Shown here: positions 51,163 to 60,287 of the stretch, piece by piece | Layout of the letters: each line of letters opens with the position of its first letter | Position numbering within the stretch: the stretch's first letter is position 1 | Assembly: GCA_023398335.1 (NCBI GenBank) | Contig: JAEWSJ010000002.1 | Location: forward strand, 1-64,000 | Length of the DNA stretch: 64,000 bases | Origin: Bacillota bacterium | Lineage (GTDB): Bacteria > Bacillota_I > Bacilli_A > RFN20 > CAG-288 | Direction: 5' to 3' | Translations under genes and position numbers: made by a program | The notes under the pieces: generated by a model | The model's database searches: none | Told to the model about the DNA's origin: nothing | What the model saw: the letters and a program-made list of their open reading frames with translations, nothing else

Positions 51163-53799
51163 ATGGAAAAAAATAAGGATAACAAGCCAAATTCTTTTGA
51201 GAAAATCGATGATAGCAAAGTATCTTTCAAAGAAAGAAGTCTTTTCGAATCCATGAATGAAGCCTCTTCTTTTACCATTACTGAAGCAGGAGACGCTACA
51301 ACAGAAATTCATATTATTAAGAACGAACGTAAAAGATTAATTAAGATTAATAAGAAAAAGAAAAAAGAAAAAGTGATTCTCCGCTTTAATCCATCAGCAG
51401 ATAAAGGGTTATCATCTTATCAAGTTAATTCACGTATTGAAGACGGATTAATAAATAAAGAAAAGAAAAACAACAATAAAAGTTATGGTCGAATTATTTT
51501 CGACAACACTTTTACTTTTTTTAATATATTAATCATTTGTGTCGCAATTGCGTTGATAATTGCTCGAAGCTTCAACGATTTGTTTTTTGTCCTTATCGCT
51601 TTTGCTAACTGGCTTATTGGTGTTATTCAAGAGTGTCGCTCAAAGTACATGGTTGATAAGTTGAAGTTAGTTACTGCGACTAAATCAATAGTAATTAGAG
51701 ATGGTAAAGAAAAAGATATAAGATATAACGAAGTTGTTCTAGATGATGTTGTATTGGTCTCAAGTGGAAACCAAATTACTGCTGATTGTGTTGTGTTAGA
51801 AGGCTTAATTGAAATGAACGAATCTTTATTAACTGGAGAATCTCGTCCGATTAGAAAAACAAAAGGAGATAAGATATACGCTGGCTCTTTTGTCATTTCC
51901 GGTAGTGGTAGAGTAAGAGTTGATGTTATCGGTGAAAACACATTTGTTGGTAAACTTCAAACTCAAGCAAAAAAAATAGATACGGTTAATTCTGTTTTAT
52001 TCAATGGAATTAATAAGATAATAAAAACTATTACTTGTATTCTTATTCCTTTAGCTTGTTTATTGGGTTATATTAATTACAGCAACGCTGATTTCGGCTC
52101 AATGAATCAAAATGTAATAGAAACAATTAGACGGACCTCTTCTGCGATTATTGGAATGATTCCTTCTGGTATGTTTTTATTAACTTCGGTTGCTTTGGCT
52201 GTTGGTGTTATGCGTTTAGCTAAAAGAAAGACCTTAGTTCAAAATATATACTGCATTGAAATGTTAGCTCGTACAAATGTCTTATGTTTAGATAAAACCG
52301 GTACTTTAACTGATGGAACGATGAATGTAGACGAGATTAAAGTTTTAGATCAATCAGTTGATATAGATAACGTTTTATCTTCCTACATCTATTCATTTGA
52401 TGATTGCAACGCTACCTCAATCGCTATAAAAAATAAATACAATGTAAAAGGATCTTTAGTTGCCAAAGAGACGCTGCCATTTTCTTCTAGTAGAAAATTA
52501 TCCGCAGTATCTTTTAACGAGAAAGAAACATATGTTTTTGGTGCTTCTGAATTTGTCTGCAAAGATATTCCAAGTGAGATTACTTCATTCATCGTCGAGA
52601 AACAAAAGCAAGGCCTAAGAGTGTTACTTCTTGCTTTGACTGATGAAAATGTTAACTCTGACAAATTTGAGAAAACTAGACCTATTGCTGTAATTACTAT
52701 TGTTGACCATATTAGAGAAGATGCGTACGATACGATTAAATGGTTCAATGATAATGGTGTAGAAATTAAGATTATTTCAGGAGATAATCCATATACCGTT
52801 TCTGATATTGCTCGTCGAGTTGGAGTGGTCGATGCGGATAAATACATCTCTCTTGAAGGAATGAATCTATTTGAAGTTGCTAAAATTGTTAATAAGTATA
52901 AAGTTTTTGGTCGAGTCACTCCTGATCAAAAGGAAGTTATAGTATCAGCGTTAAAAGAAAACTATGGCAAGACAGTTGCTATGACCGGAGACGGAGTTAA
53001 TGATATATTAGCAATGAAAAAATCTGACTGCTCTATTGCCATGGCTAATGGTTCGGATGCTACAAAGAGTGTTGCGAACCTTGTCTTATTAGATTCGAAT
53101 TTTGCCTCTATGCCAAAGGTCGTAGAAGAAGGAAGAAGAGTGGTAAATAATATTCAGTTATCTTCCTCTTTATATTTAATGAAAACTTTATTTACCATGG
53201 CTTTGTCATTGTTAATTGTTATATTAGGTACATGTCAACTAAATACTACCTATCCTTTCTCTACAAGTAATATGATGATTTTAGAAGTGTTTATTATTGG
53301 ACTTCCGTCTTTCTTCTTAGCGTTACAACCAAACAATAAGATAATTAAAGCCGGGTTCTTAAATAATATTTATCGTCGAGCATTAAGCGGAGCCATTACT
53401 ATGTTTGTTCCAGCGTTAATTGGTATTATTTTATCCCTAACCGGAGTTATTAATGCTGATAACCCATTATACGTAAAAGAAATGATGGTTACATTCTCCA
53501 TCATAGCAGTAAACTTCGGTGGAATATGTATGTTATTTAAAACTTGTTATCCGTTTAATCGCTATCGTTTAATTTTATTTTCTATCATGACGTTATTAAC
53601 TATCTTGTTAACTTTCTTACTTCCATCATCTATTACAGATATTCATATTAATCATCTGGATGCTAGATTGTGGCTTGGAGATGGAATCTTAGTTGTTTGT
53701 CAAATTCCGTTCTCTTTTGTTATAAATACGTTCCTTAACGCCACTGAAGTTAGTGGAGAAGAATCGTTTATTAAGAAATATTTTATTAAGAAGAAATAA
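51163..53799 (+). CDS. Cation-transporting P-type ATPase
   Basis: 878 residues. A long charged N-terminal region (1-110, with KKKKKEK) has no metal-binding motif. It is followed by the actuator TGES (224-227), helix-4 motif GMIPSGM (331-337), phosphorylation DKTGT (377-381), nucleotide-binding ISGDNPYTVSDIARRVG and the hinge MTGDGVNDILAMKKSDC, then six further membrane helices. The IPSG motif in helix 4 differs from PEGL of Ca/Mg pumps and CPC of heavy-metal pumps, so the ion is uncertain. It lies 26 bases after rsmI. A tRNA terminator follows on the other strand. Confidence 0.85.
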   Translation: MEKNKDNKPNSFEKIDDSKVSFKERSLFESMNEASSFTITEAGDATTEIHIIKNERKRLIKINKKKKKEKVILRFNPSADKGLSSYQVNSRIEDGLINKEKKNNNKSYGRIIFDNTFTFFNILIICVAIALIIARSFNDLFFVLIAFANWLIGVIQECRSKYMVDKLKLVTATKSIVIRDGKEKDIRYNEVVLDDVVLVSSGNQITADCVVLEGLIEMNESLLTGESRPIRKTKGDKIYAGSFVISGSGRVRVDVIGENTFVGKLQTQAKKIDTVNSVLFNGINKIIKTITCILIPLACLLGYINYSNADFGSMNQNVIETIRRTSSAIIGMIPSGMFLLTSVALAVGVMRLAKRKTLVQNIYCIEMLARTNVLCLDKTGTLTDGTMNVDEIKVLDQSVDIDNVLSSYIYSFDDCNATSIAIKNKYNVKGSLVAKETLPFSSSRKLSAVSFNEKETYVFGASEFVCKDIPSEITSFIVEKQKQGLRVLLLALTDENVNSDKFEKTRPIAVITIVDHIREDAYDTIKWFNDNGVEIKIISGDNPYTVSDIARRVGVVDADKYISLEGMNLFEVAKIVNKYKVFGRVTPDQKEVIVSALKENYGKTVAMTGDGVNDILAMKKSDCSIAMANGSDATKSVANLVLLDSNFASMPKVVEEGRRVVNNIQLSSSLYLMKTLFTMALSLLIVILGTCQLNTTYPFSTSNMMILEVFIIGLPSFFLALQPNNKIIKAGFLNNIYRRALSGAITMFVPALIGIILSLTGVINADNPLYVKEMMVTFSIIAVNFGGICMLFKTCYPFNRYRLILFSIMTLLTILLTFLLPSSITDIHINHLDARLWLGDGILVVCQIPFSFVINTFLNATEVSGEESFIKKYFIKKK

Positions 53800-53825
53800 A
53801 AAAGCTCTTGATTAATATCAAGAGC
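53798..53825 (-). terminator. Terminator behind tRNA-Lys
   Basis: Stem GCTCTTGAT (53804-53812) with ATCAAGAGC (53817-53825), TAAT loop, and six T bases on the minus strand. Also lies after the convergent P-type ATPase. Confidence 0.88.
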
Positions 53826-53838
53826 AAAATTAGTCAAA

Positions 53839-53914
<76 letters not shown>

Positions 53915-53931
53915 AAAAAGACTGCTTAATT

Positions 53932-53960
53932 ATATTAATACAAGTTATAAAAAATTACAA
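53932..53960 (-). promoter_or_regulatory. Promoter of tRNA-Lys
   Basis: TTGTAA (53960-53955), 17-base spacer, TAATAT (53937-53932), 18 bases before the mature tRNA 5' end. Confidence 0.6.
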
Positions 53961-54070
53961 GAGCTTTTTATAAAATGCTTCTTGGTAATGTTGTAAATCA
54001 AGCAGTAAATTTTATTCTTGAAAAACATCTTAAATAAAATATCTAAAGCTTTCATACATAATTGTCTCAT

Positions 54071-54112
54071 TTGTAACATCTTTTTAAAGTTATAGCATTT
54101 CAAATGTTACAA
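54071..54112. repeat. Inverted repeat in the tRNA-mazG gap
   Basis: TTGTAACAT (54071-54079) and ATGTTACAA (54104-54112), perfect over 9 bp with a 24-base loop; a further GTTACAT occurs near 54125. The 238-base gap shows no gene. It may be an operator or the end signal of the convergent mazG-like gene. Confidence 0.45.
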
Positions 54113-54153
54113 CTTATTTTTTACGTTACATTAACTAATTGCTTTATCATTTA

Positions 54154-54483
54154 TTATTTTAGTTTGTCGTATTTTGTTGATATTCCTTTGCATTTTTCAA
54201 TCGGATATTTTGCTTCAGTTTTCTTTAACTTCTCCAAGATTATATCTTTAATATCTAAATCTAAGGCTATGGACATTTGAATACAATAATTCATGACATC
54301 CGCTAATTCTTCTTTTACATCGTTTAAAGAATATTCTGTATCGCTCCATTGGAAACATTCTAAAAGCTCTGCCGATTCTATTGAAATTGATTTAGCAAGA
54401 TTTGAAGGAGAATGAAATTGATTCCAGTCTCGATCGGTGACAAATTTTTTAATCTTGCTTCTTAATTCTTCTATTGAGTCCAT
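54154..54483 (-). CDS. MazG-like nucleotide pyrophosphohydrolase
   Basis: 109 residues. The all-alpha MazG/RS21-C6 type: LAKSISIESAELLECFQW (about 28-45) and VKEELADVMNYCIQM (about 55-69) provide the ExxE...ExxD magnesium site. It hydrolyses abnormal or excess nucleoside triphosphates (dCTP-type house-cleaning). It lies 62 bases after the HPr-like gene, separated by a terminator. Confidence 0.85.
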   Translation of the reverse strand: MDSIEELRSKIKKFVTDRDWNQFHSPSNLAKSISIESAELLECFQWSDTEYSLNDVKEELADVMNYCIQMSIALDLDIKDIILEKLKKTEAKYPIEKCKGISTKYDKLK

Positions 54484-54502
54484 AATTTTCTCTTTCTAAT
54501 TA

Positions 54503-54537
54503 CAAAAAAAGAGTTGGTAACATATTGTATCAACTCT
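54503..54537 (-). terminator. Terminator of the HPr-like gene
   Basis: Stem AGAGTTG (54510-54516) with CAACTCT (54531-54537), followed on the minus strand by seven T bases. Confidence 0.85.
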
Positions 54538-54545
54538 AATATTTT

Positions 54546-54818
54546 TTATAAATGTAATTCAGCAACTAATTCTTCAAATGCTTTATATGTTGCTTCTTCA
54601 TCTTCACCATCAATATCAATCTCAAAAGATTTCCCTTGAGGAACGGATAAAGTAAATACATTCATGATAGATTTTAAATCAGCCTGACTAAGTGGATCAT
54701 CGCGATTAACTACCATAGTAACATTTGAAACATGCTTATTGGCTTCTGCAACCAAGTCTGCGGCTAGTCTAGATGTTAAACCGTTTAAGTTTGTTACTGT
54801 TAATTTTAAGGTTTTCAT
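54546..54818 (-). CDS. HPr/Crh-like protein without His15
   Basis: 90 residues with the HPr fold. In HPr, residues GIHARPA hold the phosphorylatable His15. Here the region reads NGLTSRLAADLVAEANKHV, so His is replaced by Thr and Pro by Leu. The regulatory serine region is kept (DLKSIMNVFTLSVPQG; Ser near 50 corresponds to Ser46). It cannot take phosphate from enzyme I at His, but could be phosphorylated by HPr kinase at Ser, like Crh of Bacillus (Gln at 15), which works with CcpA. Monocistronic. AGGAGGTTAG precedes the ATG. Confidence 0.82.
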   Translation of the reverse strand: MKTLKLTVTNLNGLTSRLAADLVAEANKHVSNVTMVVNRDDPLSQADLKSIMNVFTLSVPQGKSFEIDIDGEDEEATYKAFEELVAELHL

Positions 54819-54938
54819 AATAACTAACCTCCTATAATTTAATAATAAACTAGCAATTTTATAAATGCAATGTTATTGATAAAAAAACTCGCAAATGACA
54901 ATGTTTTTTACATAAAATGACAATATTTTAATACAACT

Positions 54939-56195
54939 TTACATTTTATATGGTAAAGGGTATTTATCAGTTAATTCTTTTACTTCTCTTCTAACTTCTT
55001 CTAAAATATTTCTGTCTTCTCTTCCTTCTAAGGCTTTATTAATCAGTCTTGCGACATCTTTAAAATCATCAGCGTTAAGACCACGAGTTGTCATTGCCGG
55101 AGTTCCTAATCTAATTCCTGAACAATACGCTGGTTTTTCTTTATCTCCTGGAATGCTGTTTTTATTACAGGTTATATTTACGCTTTCAAGAATCATTTGA
55201 GCCTCTTTGCCACTGATACCAAGTTTTGATTTGACATCTACAAGCAAAAGATGGTTATCTGTTCCACCAGAAATAATTGGATAGCCAAGCTTCTTCATTT
55301 CTTCTGCTAATACAGAAGCGTTTTCTACGACGTGTCCAATATATGTTTTAAAATTATCTTGTAAATCTTCTTTAAAAGCGACAGCTTTAGCGGCAATAAT
55401 ATGCATTAATGGACCACCTTGAGTTCCAGGAAATACTTCTTTATCTATTTTCTTTCCTAATTCAAGGTTATTAGATAAAATTATTCCGCCTCTTGGTCCT
55501 CTCAATGTTTTATGAGTTGTAGAAGTAACTACATCCGCATATTGGACCGGATTTTGATGATATCCTGTCGCAACTAAGCCGGCGATATGTGCCATATCTA
55601 CCATAAGATATGCACCAACTTCATCCGCAATCTCTCTGAATTTTTTGAAGTCGATTTTTCGTGGGTAAGCAGAAGCTCCAGCAATAATAAGTTGCGGGTT
55701 AACTTCTACAGCAATACGACGTACTTCCTCATAATCAATTAATCCAGTCGCTAGATCTACTCCATAAGTAAATGATTCGTAATCTTTTCCTGAAAAAGAT
55801 AATTTATATCCGTGGGTTAAATGACCACCAGCATCTAAAGACATGCCAAGGATTTTATCGCCGTGATTTATCAGCGAACGTATGGCTGCCATATTTGCTT
55901 GTGAGCCTGAATGTGGTTGAACATTAACATAAGCAGCATCGAATAGTTTTTTCAATCTTTCTTGTGCTAATCTTTCAACAACATCGACATTATCGCAACC
56001 ACCATAATATCTTTTGGAAGGATAACCTTCGGCGTATTTATTAGTCATTATTGAGCCTTGTGCTTCTAAGCAAGCCAAGGAAACAAAATTTTCAGATGCG
56101 ATTAATTCAATGTTATTTTGTTGTCTAGAAGTCTCGTCTTTTATCGCTGTGTAGACTTCTACATCAATGTTTTTAAGTTCTGTGTTATCAATCAT
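54939..56195 (-). CDS. glyA: Serine hydroxymethyltransferase
   Basis: 418 residues; PLP enzyme interconverting serine and glycine with tetrahydrofolate. Motifs: [15 protein letters not shown] (about 20-34), [15 protein letters not shown] (52-66), the PLP lysine in [16 protein letters not shown] (about 221-236), and [19 protein letters not shown] (about 255-273). Complete and typical. 120 AT-rich bases separate it from the HPr-like gene. Confidence 0.97.
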   Translation of the reverse strand: MIDNTELKNIDVEVYTAIKDETSRQQNNIELIASENFVSLACLEAQGSIMTNKYAEGYPSKRYYGGCDNVDVVERLAQERLKKLFDAAYVNVQPHSGSQANMAAIRSLINHGDKILGMSLDAGGHLTHGYKLSFSGKDYESFTYGVDLATGLIDYEEVRRIAVEVNPQLIIAGASAYPRKIDFKKFREIADEVGAYLMVDMAHIAGLVATGYHQNPVQYADVVTSTTHKTLRGPRGGIILSNNLELGKKIDKEVFPGTQGGPLMHIIAAKAVAFKEDLQDNFKTYIGHVVENASVLAEEMKKLGYPIISGGTDNHLLLVDVKSKLGISGKEAQMILESVNITCNKNSIPGDKEKPAYCSGIRLGTPAMTTRGLNADDFKDVARLINKALEGREDRNILEEVRREVKELTDKYPLPYKM

Positions 56196-56329
56196 AAATT
56201 TATCCCCGTTCTTTTTAAATAGTATATCATTTTACAGATGTGATAATTATTATTTTGTTATGTATGAATTATATTTTAAATGTTGTAAAATAAAATATGC
56301 TTGTAAAGCATGTTAGTAAGGAGACAAAG

Positions 56330-56971
56330 ATGATTAAGACCTTTAATTATAATGATTCGTATACAGAATTTTCCGCATGTACATACATTGTCGGTAAAAC
56401 TAAGGGACCATGCGTAATTATCGACTTAGGGACTACTTCTGATGATGTAATCAATTATATAAAACAACATTATTCAATTTGTGAAGCGATAATTTTAACC
56501 CATGGTCATTTTGACCATATTCGTGGTATTCCGAAGTTTCTGGCTTCTTTTCCGGGCACTAAAGTATATATTCATGAAAAAGATGCTAAACTATTAAGTG
56601 ATTCTTACCTCAATGGTGGAATGACTAATGGCGAAGAGGATGTAAAACTTTCGATTAACCCAATAAAATTTAAAGATGAAGATACGTTGGAATTTAAATG
56701 TGAAACTTTCAAAGTTATCCATACGCCATTCCATACGATGGGAAGTTGCTGCTTCTTAGATGAAGACGACAACGCTTTATTTACAGGCGATACTTTATTT
56801 AAAGGTTCAATTGGACGTACGGATTTACCAACTTCTCAAGCAGAATTGATTAAGCCATCTTTACGTAAGTTGATTGATTTATCAGATTTCTTGGTGTGTT
56901 ATCCAGGACATGATGATGCGACGCTTCTAGGCAACGAGAAAAGGAATAATATTTATTTTAAATTAAAATAA
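56330..56971 (+). CDS. MBL-fold hydrolase, glyoxalase-II-like
   Basis: 213 residues starting at ATG 56330 behind AAGGAG (56318-56323); an upstream in-frame ATG at 56297 lacks a ribosome site. Metal motif THGHFDHIRG (about 56-65), further ligands HTPFHTMGSCCFL (about 128-140), GDTLFKGSIGRTDLP (about 150-164) and CYPGHDD. This is the GloB2/YcbL-type of single-domain hydrolase, lacking the C-terminal domain of true glyoxalase II. Substrate uncertain, perhaps S-lactoyl thiols. Confidence 0.85.
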   Translation: MIKTFNYNDSYTEFSACTYIVGKTKGPCVIIDLGTTSDDVINYIKQHYSICEAIILTHGHFDHIRGIPKFLASFPGTKVYIHEKDAKLLSDSYLNGGMTNGEEDVKLSINPIKFKDEDTLEFKCETFKVIHTPFHTMGSCCFLDEDDNALFTGDTLFKGSIGRTDLPTSQAELIKPSLRKLIDLSDFLVCYPGHDDATLLGNEKRNNIYFKLK

Positions 56972-56983
56972 GGGGGCAATATT

Positions 56984-57910
56984 ATGAGAAAATTCAAAGA
57001 CAAGTTTGTAGATTTCTTCAAAGGGGTTGGAATAGGTATCGCATGTATTGTTCCAGGAGTTTCTGGTGGAACTTTAGCTGTTATTTTCAATTTGTTCAAT
57101 AAAATTATTGATTCGATCAATAATTTGTTTAAGCATTTCAAAGAATCATTTTTTACTTTGCTTCCAATACTACTTGGAGTTGCGGTTGGCGTTGGAGCGT
57201 TGATTATTCCAATTAATAAAGGATTTGAATATATACCTTTTGTAATTGTTTGCTTATTTGTTGGTTTTATTATCGGAGGACTTCCTTCTTTATTTCCTAA
57301 AGTAAATAAAAAATTAACTGTATCAGGAGGCTTATCTTTTACAATTGCTTTAGCGTTGGTTGTTGGATTAAATTTTATTCCAGGACTTGGCAATTACGAT
57401 TTATCTACTTTGAGTTTTGGAATATGCTTAATAACCATTTTAATGGGCTTTGTGGCTTCGTTTGCACTTGTTGTGCCTGGAATATCGGGTTCGATGATGC
57501 TTCTTGTATTAGGCTTCTATTCTCCATTAATGATCACTCTTGAACGTCTTCTAAAATTTCAAGATGTTGGACATAATATTGTTATTGTTATTTTGTTTGC
57601 TATAGGCGTACTTGTAGGCTTCTTTGTAGTCTCTAAACTTATAGGTCTTGCTCTAGTAAAGGTTGAGTATGAAACATACATGGCTATTATTGGTTTCATT
57701 CTTGGTTCGATATTCTCTTTGTATTATCAATTTGTTAATCCGTTAAGTTATAAGCCTTTAGTTATGTTCCCTTCTTGGGCTCCTACTTATGTTCATATAA
57801 TCTTATCGGTTGTTTGTTTTATCGTGGGATTAGCCTTGTCGTTATATATTGTATTTTACTCATTTAAAAAGAAAGGGTGTGTTGATGGCGAAACAAATAA
57901 GACTAGATAA
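56984..57910 (+). CDS. popT: DUF368 membrane protein (PopT-type lipid carrier translocase)
   Basis: 308 residues with about nine membrane segments. The start KDKFVDFFKGVGIGIACIVP then GVSGGTLAV is the DUF368 signature, with an internal second copy (ALVVPGISGSMMLLVLGFY near 163-181). DUF368 proteins (PopT) have been implicated in returning undecaprenyl phosphate across the membrane for wall synthesis. It overlaps the rsuA gene by 26 bases. Confidence 0.85.
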   Translation: MRKFKDKFVDFFKGVGIGIACIVPGVSGGTLAVIFNLFNKIIDSINNLFKHFKESFFTLLPILLGVAVGVGALIIPINKGFEYIPFVIVCLFVGFIIGGLPSLFPKVNKKLTVSGGLSFTIALALVVGLNFIPGLGNYDLSTLSFGICLITILMGFVASFALVVPGISGSMMLLVLGFYSPLMITLERLLKFQDVGHNIVIVILFAIGVLVGFFVVSKLIGLALVKVEYETYMAIIGFILGSIFSLYYQFVNPLSYKPLVMFPSWAPTYVHIILSVVCFIVGLALSLYIVFYSFKKKGCVDGETNKTR

Positions 57911-58640
57911 ATTTTTGTCTAACTCAAATTTTGGCACTCGTAAACATACCAAGAAAATGATTAAAAATGGATTGGTAACTTTAAATGATAAAGTGATTAA
58001 GGTTCCTGATTTATGTTTTGATCCTTCTTCGACAACAGTTAAAGTTGATGGTGAAGAAGTAAAGTATTTTAATCACATATACTTAATGATTAATAAACCT
58101 AAAAATTATTTATGTTCTGTACTTGATGAAGAAGGATATGAATCAGTTCTTAATCTTCTTGATCCAATTTATCAAAAAAGAGCTAAATTAGTAGGAAGAC
58201 TTGATGTTGATACTACTGGTTTATTGTTACTTACAGATGATGGAAAACTTAATAATAGATTGATACATCCGCACCATATGATAGAAAAAGAGTATGAAGT
58301 TACTTTAAATCATGAAGTACCTATTTCTTTAGTCGAAGAATTTAATAAGCCAATTGATATTGGACAGGGCGAAATCGCCTCCCCTTCTACATTAAAAGAT
58401 CTTGAAGGTAACAAATGTCATATTATTTTAAAAGAAGGAAAATACCACGAGATTAAAAGACTTTTTAAGGTGTTTCATTTGGAAGTTGTTGAATTAAAAC
58501 GCGTTAGATTATCTTTCTTAACCTTAGGTAATCTTAAACTTGGAAAATGCCGAGAATTAGATGAAGAAGAAATAATGAAGTTGAAAGATATTACTGGATT
58601 AATAGAAGATGAGGACGAGTACAATGGATCTATATTATAA
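57885..58640 (+). CDS. Pseudouridine synthase, RsuA/RluB type
   Basis: 251 residues from ATG 57885 (MAKQIRLDKFLSNSNFGTRK); an in-frame ATG at 57849 lies deep in popT. S4 domain (about 5-60) followed by the catalytic domain with GRLDVDTTGLLLLTDDGKLN (about 104-123, catalytic Asp106), and ILKEGKYHEIKRLF near 183-196. Modifies a uridine in rRNA; the 16S (RsuA) versus 23S (RluB) choice is unresolved, with length favouring RsuA. Its stop overlaps the next gene. Confidence 0.88.
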   Translation: MAKQIRLDKFLSNSNFGTRKHTKKMIKNGLVTLNDKVIKVPDLCFDPSSTTVKVDGEEVKYFNHIYLMINKPKNYLCSVLDEEGYESVLNLLDPIYQKRAKLVGRLDVDTTGLLLLTDDGKLNNRLIHPHHMIEKEYEVTLNHEVPISLVEEFNKPIDIGQGEIASPSTLKDLEGNKCHIILKEGKYHEIKRLFKVFHLEVVELKRVRLSFLTLGNLKLGKCRELDEEEIMKLKDITGLIEDEDEYNGSIL

Positions 58641-59715
58641 ACACAAAAATTTGGTCAATGTTTCTAATTCTATCTTGCGTTATTTTGGTGTTGAAGAATT
58701 CCACGAATCATTAAAAGAACTTGACGAAATACTTGATAAGAATAAAGGACGTAAATTATGTCTTATTCTTTTAGATGGGTTTGGTAAGAAGATTCAAGAA
58801 GTCTATCAGGATGAATCAAAGTATGTTTTAGAGCATAAACGTATTGATATAAGCTCTGTTTATCCTCCTACTACAGTTGCAGCTACAACTGCGCTTCTAT
58901 CGGGTAAATATCCATGCGAAACTGGCTGGTTAGGATGGACACAAAAGTTTGAGGAATATGAAATACCAGTTACGATGTTTCCTTCTACCTTTGTAAAAGA
59001 GCCGTTTGATTTTACTCCAGTATCAACCGTGTTTATGTGTCAATATGAATCAATTATTGATTTAATGAGAAAACATAATAATAATGGCAAATACGATATG
59101 CTTCAGTCTTTCTCATTAGAAAGTAAAGATGCTTCTTGCTTTATTAAGAATCTCGATAAAGTTTGTGATAAAAACGACTTCTTATATGCCTATTGCACAG
59201 AACCAGATACTTCTCTTCACTTATATGGAGTTGGTTCAAAAGAAGTTGGTTTGGTTATTAAAGAACTAACTGACGGAGTGGAAAGTATTGTAAAAAAACA
59301 TCCGGATGTCTTATTTATTTTATTGGCGGATCACGGACATATTAATGTTCAATACTACGATGTTAAAGAACATGAAGATTTCTTTTCGCTATTGGATTCT
59401 CCTTATTATTCTCTCGAAGCACGTACTTCCTCCTTCAGAGTAAAAAGGGGAAAGAAAAAGGAGTTTAGAGAACTTGCAAATAAGTATTACGGGAATGAAT
59501 TCTATATTTTATCAAAAGACGAAGTAAAAAAAGAAAAAGTTTTTGGTGAAGGAGAAGAATGCCCTAGATTTGATTATTTCATCGGGGATTTTATTCTGAT
59601 TTCTAAAGGTAAGTACGGATTTAATCAAGAAACATCATCTAAGCTTGTTTCGACTCACGCCGGTTCTACTCCAGATGAGAAATATGTAAATTTATCTATC
59701 TATAATGAAAGATAA
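58624..59715 (+). CDS. Alkaline-phosphatase-superfamily phosphodiesterase
   Basis: 363 residues from ATG 58624. Type-I phosphodiesterase/nucleotide-pyrophosphatase fold: metal Asp in LCLILLDGFGKK (about 43-54), catalytic Thr in YPPTTVAATTALLSGKYPCE (about 80-99), EPDTSLHLYG (about 196-205), LADHGHINVQYYD (about 235-247) and a final SKLVSTHAGSTPDE. All metal-site elements are kept. No signal peptide, so it acts in the cytoplasm. Overlaps the rsuA-type gene by 17 bases. Confidence 0.82.
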   Translation: MDLYYKHKNLVNVSNSILRYFGVEEFHESLKELDEILDKNKGRKLCLILLDGFGKKIQEVYQDESKYVLEHKRIDISSVYPPTTVAATTALLSGKYPCETGWLGWTQKFEEYEIPVTMFPSTFVKEPFDFTPVSTVFMCQYESIIDLMRKHNNNGKYDMLQSFSLESKDASCFIKNLDKVCDKNDFLYAYCTEPDTSLHLYGVGSKEVGLVIKELTDGVESIVKKHPDVLFILLADHGHINVQYYDVKEHEDFFSLLDSPYYSLEARTSSFRVKRGKKKEFRELANKYYGNEFYILSKDEVKKEKVFGEGEECPRFDYFIGDFILISKGKYGFNQETSSKLVSTHAGSTPDEKYVNLSIYNER

Positions 59716-59816
59716 TTAGTTTGTTGCTAAGTGCACAAATTAGTATTATTAATAAATAAATATCAGTCGACTTAATTAGTTTTTGTTAAAATATATTATA
59801 GAAGGAGCTAATAATT

Positions 59817-60242
59817 ATGAAAGTTGAAACTTGTCCTTATTGTTCTCGTGGCGAAGCTTTATCAAAGTTTGGGTATCTTGCTTTTAAGACAGAATATTCT
59901 TTAGTAATTGTATTTAAAGATCAATCGCATAAAGGTCGTATGATTGTAGCGTATCGAAAAGACCATGTTGCTGAATTAACCGATCTATCTGAAGAAGAAA
60001 GAAACCACTTTATGGATGATGTGTGTAAAGTTGCATCAGCTATTAGAAAAGCATACAATCCAGATCGAATTAATTATGGGGCTTATGGAGATACATTAGG
60101 TCATCTTCATATTCATCTTGTTCCTAAATACAAAGATGGCTTTGAGTGGAATAGCACATTCGCTATGAACAATGGTAATCTTATCAGTGATGAAGAATGT
60201 GAATTAATTGGAAAGAAAATCAAAGAAAATTTTGATAAGTAA
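59817..60242 (+). CDS. HIT-family protein
   Basis: 141 residues. Catalytic HIT motif HLHIHLVPKY (about 98-107) with the preceding GDTLGHL. N-terminal CPYC could bind zinc. HIT proteins are nucleotide hydrolases or transferases (Hint/FHIT type); the N-terminal zinc pair and spacing are like Hint/Ap4A-type enzymes. GAAGGAGC lies 10 bases before ATG. It stands alone and is followed by a bidirectional terminator. Confidence 0.88.
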   Translation: MKVETCPYCSRGEALSKFGYLAFKTEYSLVIVFKDQSHKGRMIVAYRKDHVAELTDLSEEERNHFMDDVCKVASAIRKAYNPDRINYGAYGDTLGHLHIHLVPKYKDGFEWNSTFAMNNGNLISDEECELIGKKIKENFDK

Positions 60243-60247
60243 ATAAT

Positions 60248-60284
60248 AAAGAGAATAGAATAATTGTAAATCTATTCTCTTTTA
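60248..60284. terminator. Bidirectional terminator between HIT and psuG
   Basis: 12-bp stem AAAGAGAATAGA (60248-60259) with TCTATTCTCTTT (60271-60282). Confidence 0.85.
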
Positions 60285-60287
60285 AAA

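Noticed and set aside
52389..52919. Antisense open frame of 176 codons within the P-type ATPase gene
   Set aside because: It runs opposite conserved ATPase sequence, has no ribosome site and no recognisable protein features.
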